Part shown: positions 60,119 to 64,000 of the stretch, in pieces | Numbering within the stretch: the stretch's first letter is position 1 | How the letters are laid out: the number at the start of each line of letters is the position of its first letter | From: Grifola frondosa | Taxonomy: Eukaryota > Basidiomycota > Agaricomycetes > Polyporales > Grifolaceae | Direction: 5' to 3' | Length of the DNA stretch: 64,000 nt | Assembly (NCBI GenBank): GCA_001683735.1 | Contig: LUGG01000002.1 | Location: 2,108,001 to 2,172,000, forward strand | Made by a program: the position numbers and the translations under genes | Notes under the pieces: model-generated | Told to the model about the DNA's origin: nothing | What the model saw: the letters and a program-made list of their open reading frames with translations, nothing else | The model's database searches: none

Positions 60119-61400
60119 GCTGGGAACGTGATCAATCTTCCTCAGCTCAGGAACGATGCACTACACTCACTTTCCACCAGTAGACAATAATAACTCTCCC
60201 AGTGGGTCTGAAACGTCTATGGAAGGGCTTGATTCCCTAGAAAAAACGTCACCCATCATGGTACTGCTGTGAAAAGACTGACATATTCGAGTCGATTAAC
60301 CGGCATATTCAGAGAGAACAAAGGGCCTCTGAGAGATTTATATTTGAATTTGTAACTCATACTCCAGGCCAGACAGAGGATATATCCTTGTCAGCTTAGT
60401 AGAATCCCGGCCACGGTATGACAGAGCTACGACTCGGCTTTGTTTTCAACAAGACTGTAAAAATTGAGCAAAAATCAGCAGGACAATCAACTATCTGTTG
60501 TATGAGACCCCCAGTCCTGAGGCCACACGTATGGTAGATGTCACAAAGGTGGCGGTATCATAGTAAGTACTCGGCAAGATGGACGTTTGTAAAGGGTCTA
60601 GATCGAATCTTGGATCTCGCGCCACACTTAAACTTTAAAGAGTGTGCAAAACGAATACTTTGTTCCCAATATTGAACCCGGAGCGGTAAATTAGCCTGAA
60701 ATATCTCATACAGGCTATCGCTGATCACTCTGGCCAGTATTCGCATTATTTTTATATTTTTTAATCCAACATCACCTGCATGATTTGTAAATTAACTAGC
60801 ATCCAATCCGTTCGACTCACAGCTCGCATCATGGCAAATGCCATTGACTCCAATACAGCCGATATCTGATTCTTATATATCTGCATCCGTTGAAGACTCT
60901 ATCGGTTGCAAAGACTGTACATCTGCGCTTCTTGTTATGGCCTAGCGGTACAGATCATTCCGATCATTGGACGGTGGGCTCCTCGGCGAGTCGGATCCAA
61001 AGGCCAATGTATCGCTTCGCATGCGGCGGTATTTACTATCGTAATTTCTTGATGGAGATCAGCCGCATAACTTTGTGTCGTCACTGCCCCGTCGCAGCCC
61101 CAGCTTGCTAAATATCGCCGACTTTCAAGAAGATGGCCATCACCGCGAACAACCTTCTCTTGTGATGATTCCTGCTTTCTCAAACAACGTTTCAAGCGTA
61201 AAGTTCATAATTTGGACCGCCTTACACACGACAAAGATTGCAGTCTCTCCGACGACGGCAGCTATCGTTTCCCCCATGGGTCAGTTTGTAGATCAATAAG
61301 CCAGAAAAATTCATTAGACAATGATTCTCTGGACTCGCTTCATCTTTAGGGATCCCTTCTATTTATCCACCTGCTCTGCGTTTATCAAAGACAATTTCAG
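60119..61400. other. No gene resolved; probable 5' exons of the next gene
   Basis: About 1.3 kb of AT-rich sequence. The last ~500 bases probably hold the N-terminal exons (signal peptide and ectodomain) of the small membrane protein at 61401-61784, but I could not fix their splice sites. Confidence 0.4.
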
Positions 61401-61784
61401 CGAGATTGGAGTCGTCTCTAAAAGACGGTCATTCCGGCATAAGTCCTGGGGCAATCGTAGGCATTGTCATCGCATGCATCGCGCTATTGGCCTTATTATT
61501 GGTGCTCATATGGGTGTTCCGGAGCCACGCAACTCCAGCCCGGCGCCGAGCGACGCTCACACCTTATCGTGAGTCCATCGAGCCGAATATGATACGAGTT
61601 CTCATGACTTCCTTCAGCACTGCACGTCACCTTTGGCGGGTCCTCTCGTGCATATAACAGCATGGCCCGGACATCCCCTTCTCGAGAGCGCGCTGCTGGG
61701 AGTTATGTGGAAACGCAGAACTTGACTTACAACCAACCAGATGAAGAGGATGGTATGCCATTGTTACGACGAGATGGATTATAA
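61401..61784 (+). CDS. Single-pass membrane protein, C-terminal exons
   Basis: Partial gene; the start is upstream and unresolved. The exon at 61401-61568 encodes SLKDGHSGISPGAIVGIVIA and a membrane helix (IVGIVIACIALLALLLVLIW) with a basic stop-transfer flank (RSHATPARRRATL). A short intron (61569-61617) joins in frame to LHVTFGGSSRAYNSMARTS, then SYVETQNLTYNQPDEEDGMP and LLRRDGL. The GAIVGI...helix followed by a basic, then Ser/Pro/acidic tail is the layout of fungal type I surface proteins with a Ser-rich ectodomain. No ligand or pathway is visible. Confidence 0.6.
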
Positions 61785-61912
61785 TTTGGCGGCGGGGTTG
61801 TGAATTGTGCTGCCGATGTTGCTGCGTTCGCCATACACTTCAAGAGCAAGTTGCTTCTGTATATGGTCTTCTACCATGCCGAAGCACCATGTCCCATCGG
61901 AAACAGCCATTC

Positions 61913-63359
61913 TTACACCTCGAGCTTCTCCAAGATCTCTTCCGTGGTATCCCAAAGCTCCTTTGCCAATTCCGCACTCTGAGCATCTGGGTTCGTCGGT
62001 CTACCTATCTTGGCCGAGGGTTGAAGGAATGCAGCCTTGTACAGCTCCGGTTGAGCGCGCACAGCTGGTGCTGCGGCTGCGAACACCGGCGCAGTTGCAC
62101 CCTGGGAAGGCGTGAGAAAGATAACACTGAAGAGGAGGCGTGCGATGGGCCCAATAATGGGCATAACCAGGATCGGATCGCGCAATAAGCCCTCTGAGAG
62201 GATGCGGGCAGTGAGCATTTGAGCGACAAGTGGGGAGTAGCGGCATACCTGTGTTCACGGAACCGGGGTGGAGTGCTATAACGATAATGGGGACCTGATC
62301 GGCATCTAGTTTCTTCTGTAGCTGCTTCGTGAAGAGTGCGTTCGCAAGTTTGCTCAGACCTTTGAAGGGAGTGAGCATGCGGTCGCTCTCATCTTGTGGA
62401 CAGTGAAATGTCAATACTGACCGTATCTCGCCAAGTCGGGCATCATACTTTCCTTGCATTCAATATTGAAATCGTCGATATTCCGGAAGCGCACGCCGCG
62501 CTTACCATGTTATGGCATCTGAAGATACCTAGCAGCATAGACCATATCAATGTACCATGCGGAATATGCATTTGCATCTTGACTTACATTCACGATTCGG
62601 ACGTCACTATTTGGTTCTTTGGCGGTCTTGGTCAAAAGCGGAAGCAGTGTCCTGGTGAATACGAATGGGCTGATGTGACTAAATGAGAGGGTTGGTTATC
62701 GTTTTCTGAAGAAGTGAGGTGTATAGGCGTACTTGACCATCATAGTATCTTCGATGCCTTTTAGAATAAGGTTAGGAAATCATCTTCGGGAAGTCTGTTG
62801 TACGTGCCATCATGAGTAGCAGACATGGGTCCACGCAATCTGGGAAAGGCCCGTGTTTGAGTCACAAAAGACATGCGACAATGCGAAGCAACCTACATCG
62901 CAGCATTATTGACTGGATATCAGGAAGTCAATACCAACAAATACGGTCTCTGTACGTAGAACGCACCTAAGACGTCTAATCGCTTTTCTTTGGTCAGAAA
63001 CTCTTCTGCCGCCTTCTTTGCATCGCGCGGATCACTCAAATCTACATTCAGCCAGACAACCTCTCCGTTGCGTGGACCGAGCCCCTCTTTATGAAGCCGC
63101 TCAATGGCAGCCTTGGCCTTTTGCTCACTACGTGCCCCCAAGTACACCTTGGCACCTTGCCTTGCGAGGTATTGAAGAGTGGCAAAACCAATACCACTAC
63201 TAAGAAAAAGAAAAAGAAAAAGCTGACCATAAGTTGAGCGCTCGCATCATCAAGAAAGGCAGCATACTTTCCGCCCGTGACAACGATCACTTTGCCAGTC
63301 AGATCAGAGATATCTTTAGCTGGGTCAAAGCCAGACTGCTTGGAGATGAAACTGCCCAT
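61913..63359 (-). CDS. Short-chain dehydrogenase/reductase (retinol-dehydrogenase-like)
   Basis: NAD(P)-dependent SDR of the TIC32/retinol dehydrogenase-like type found in many copies in Agaricomycetes; about 320 residues in seven or so exons. Start MGSFISKQSGFDPAKDISDL. Cofactor loop VVTGGNSGIGFATLQYLARQ, spliced after GG across an intron whose 3' end has a repeated TTTTTC tract (63202-63221 on plus). Then GAKVYLGARSEQKAKAAIER, the LDVLVNNAAM motif, HISPFVFTRTLLPLLTK, VRIVN-VSSDA serine region, RYGLSKLANALFTKQ (Y...K active site), and IALHPGSVNT. C-terminus: VFAAAAPAVRAQPELYKAAF. One base is out of step near 62525. The substrate cannot be read. Confidence 0.85.
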
Positions 63360-64000
63360 CTGGGGGTTCCTCAGGTCGCTGTGTAGCTTGGAGAGGCCTG
63401 ATAGTTCGATGCAATGTTCCGCATCCGAAAATTCCCAGCTCAACCACCTTTTATCTCACGGACATGTAGACCTTGCGAGTCAATGCGGCACGGCGCCGCA
63501 CACCGCCGTGACGGTGTCACCCGCACATGATCACAACGCGTACGCGTCGCGGGATTATGCTCGCCTGAACCGCTTCAGCTCGGTCTGAACGCCATCTTTG
63601 CAGGGCGATTGGATGAAAAATTTATTACTGATACTTAGATGAACACTGATGAACACCTTTCAACTTAATATTAGACAGGCACCATGATTCAAGTCCCTCG
63701 CGCCTTCGGAACCGGTGTTTCAGCCAAATTGTGCAATTCCAGACAAAGGATATATATATAATAGCACTTTCGCAGTTCCAAACAAGCTGAGACGTGGTAG
63801 GTATCCGACACAGATTTTTATTGGAGACAGAGAGCAGCTGACATCTAATACGAGTTCCCGGTGATATTCTTACAATAACGAGGACATCACATTTTTCCGA
63901 TATTGCCGCACCAGACCACGTTCTTAGATATTACGCATTGGAGGTGGAAAGCTCATATACATACCTGTTCGTAGTATATGATACTGCGTACTTCTGCAAG
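63360..64000. other. No gene recognised
   Basis: Promoter region of the minus-strand SDR plus further AT-rich sequence to the window end. I see no gene or repeat that I can support. Confidence 0.4.

Noticed and set aside
63202..63221. The GAAAAA repeat as a regulatory satellite
   Set aside because: It is only three to four units long and falls at the pyrimidine tract of an SDR intron, where such runs are expected.

Overview
The window looks like nuclear DNA of a basidiomycete fungus, most likely an Agaricomycete. Genes are split by many introns of roughly 45 to 70 bases with GT...AG ends. Several proteins belong to families typical of mushroom-forming fungi: a DUF6533-type seven-helix protein, a DUF4048-type protein, an expanded G-alpha subunit and a QDE-1-like RNA-dependent RNA polymerase. 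There are no operons, CRISPR arrays or prokaryotic signals, and I could not support any tRNA or rRNA gene. All names come from reading translations and rebuilding splice sites by eye; no database search was possible.

Layout. 2-11 kb: a small PB1-like protein, a divergent G-alpha subunit and an RNAi-type RNA-dependent RNA polymerase. 11.9-16.1 kb: a single-pass membrane protein (minus strand) and the stearoyl-CoA delta-9 desaturase. 16.8-21.1 kb: a tandem array of four short-chain dehydrogenase (SDR) copies, two gene-like and two decayed. 21.4-28.8 kb: the DUF6533 protein, the DUF4048 protein, ATP synthase subunit k (Atp19) and a GH16 beta-glucanase. 29.4-40.4 kb: three copies of a proline-rich orphan family, interrupted by transposon debris (a LINE reverse-transcriptase fragment and a 472-bp inverted-repeat element) and by two mitochondrial genes (an ornithine-type carrier and ribosome recycling factor). 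40.7-48.2 kb: a CCCH/RRM/RBR ubiquitin ligase and the nuclear-fusion protein Kar5, both on the minus strand. 50-58.8 kb: a coiled-coil orphan, a Som1-like mitochondrial protein, S-adenosylhomocysteine hydrolase and another orphan. 58.9-63.4 kb: a second SDR family, one gene and one decayed copy, with a small membrane protein between them.

Functionally this is mixed housekeeping rather than one pathway. Four products are mitochondrial (Atp19, ornithine carrier, recycling factor, Som1-like). SAHH and the desaturase are central metabolism. The SDR array, the orphan family and the transposon debris are the fast-evolving accessory part.

A caution for any user: about nineteen of the otherwise well-conserved exons need one base added (sometimes one removed) to stay in frame, very often within a short homopolymer run. 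This affects genes that should be essential, so I read it mainly as base-level indel error in the assembly, not mass pseudogenisation. Gene spans are given across these breaks.
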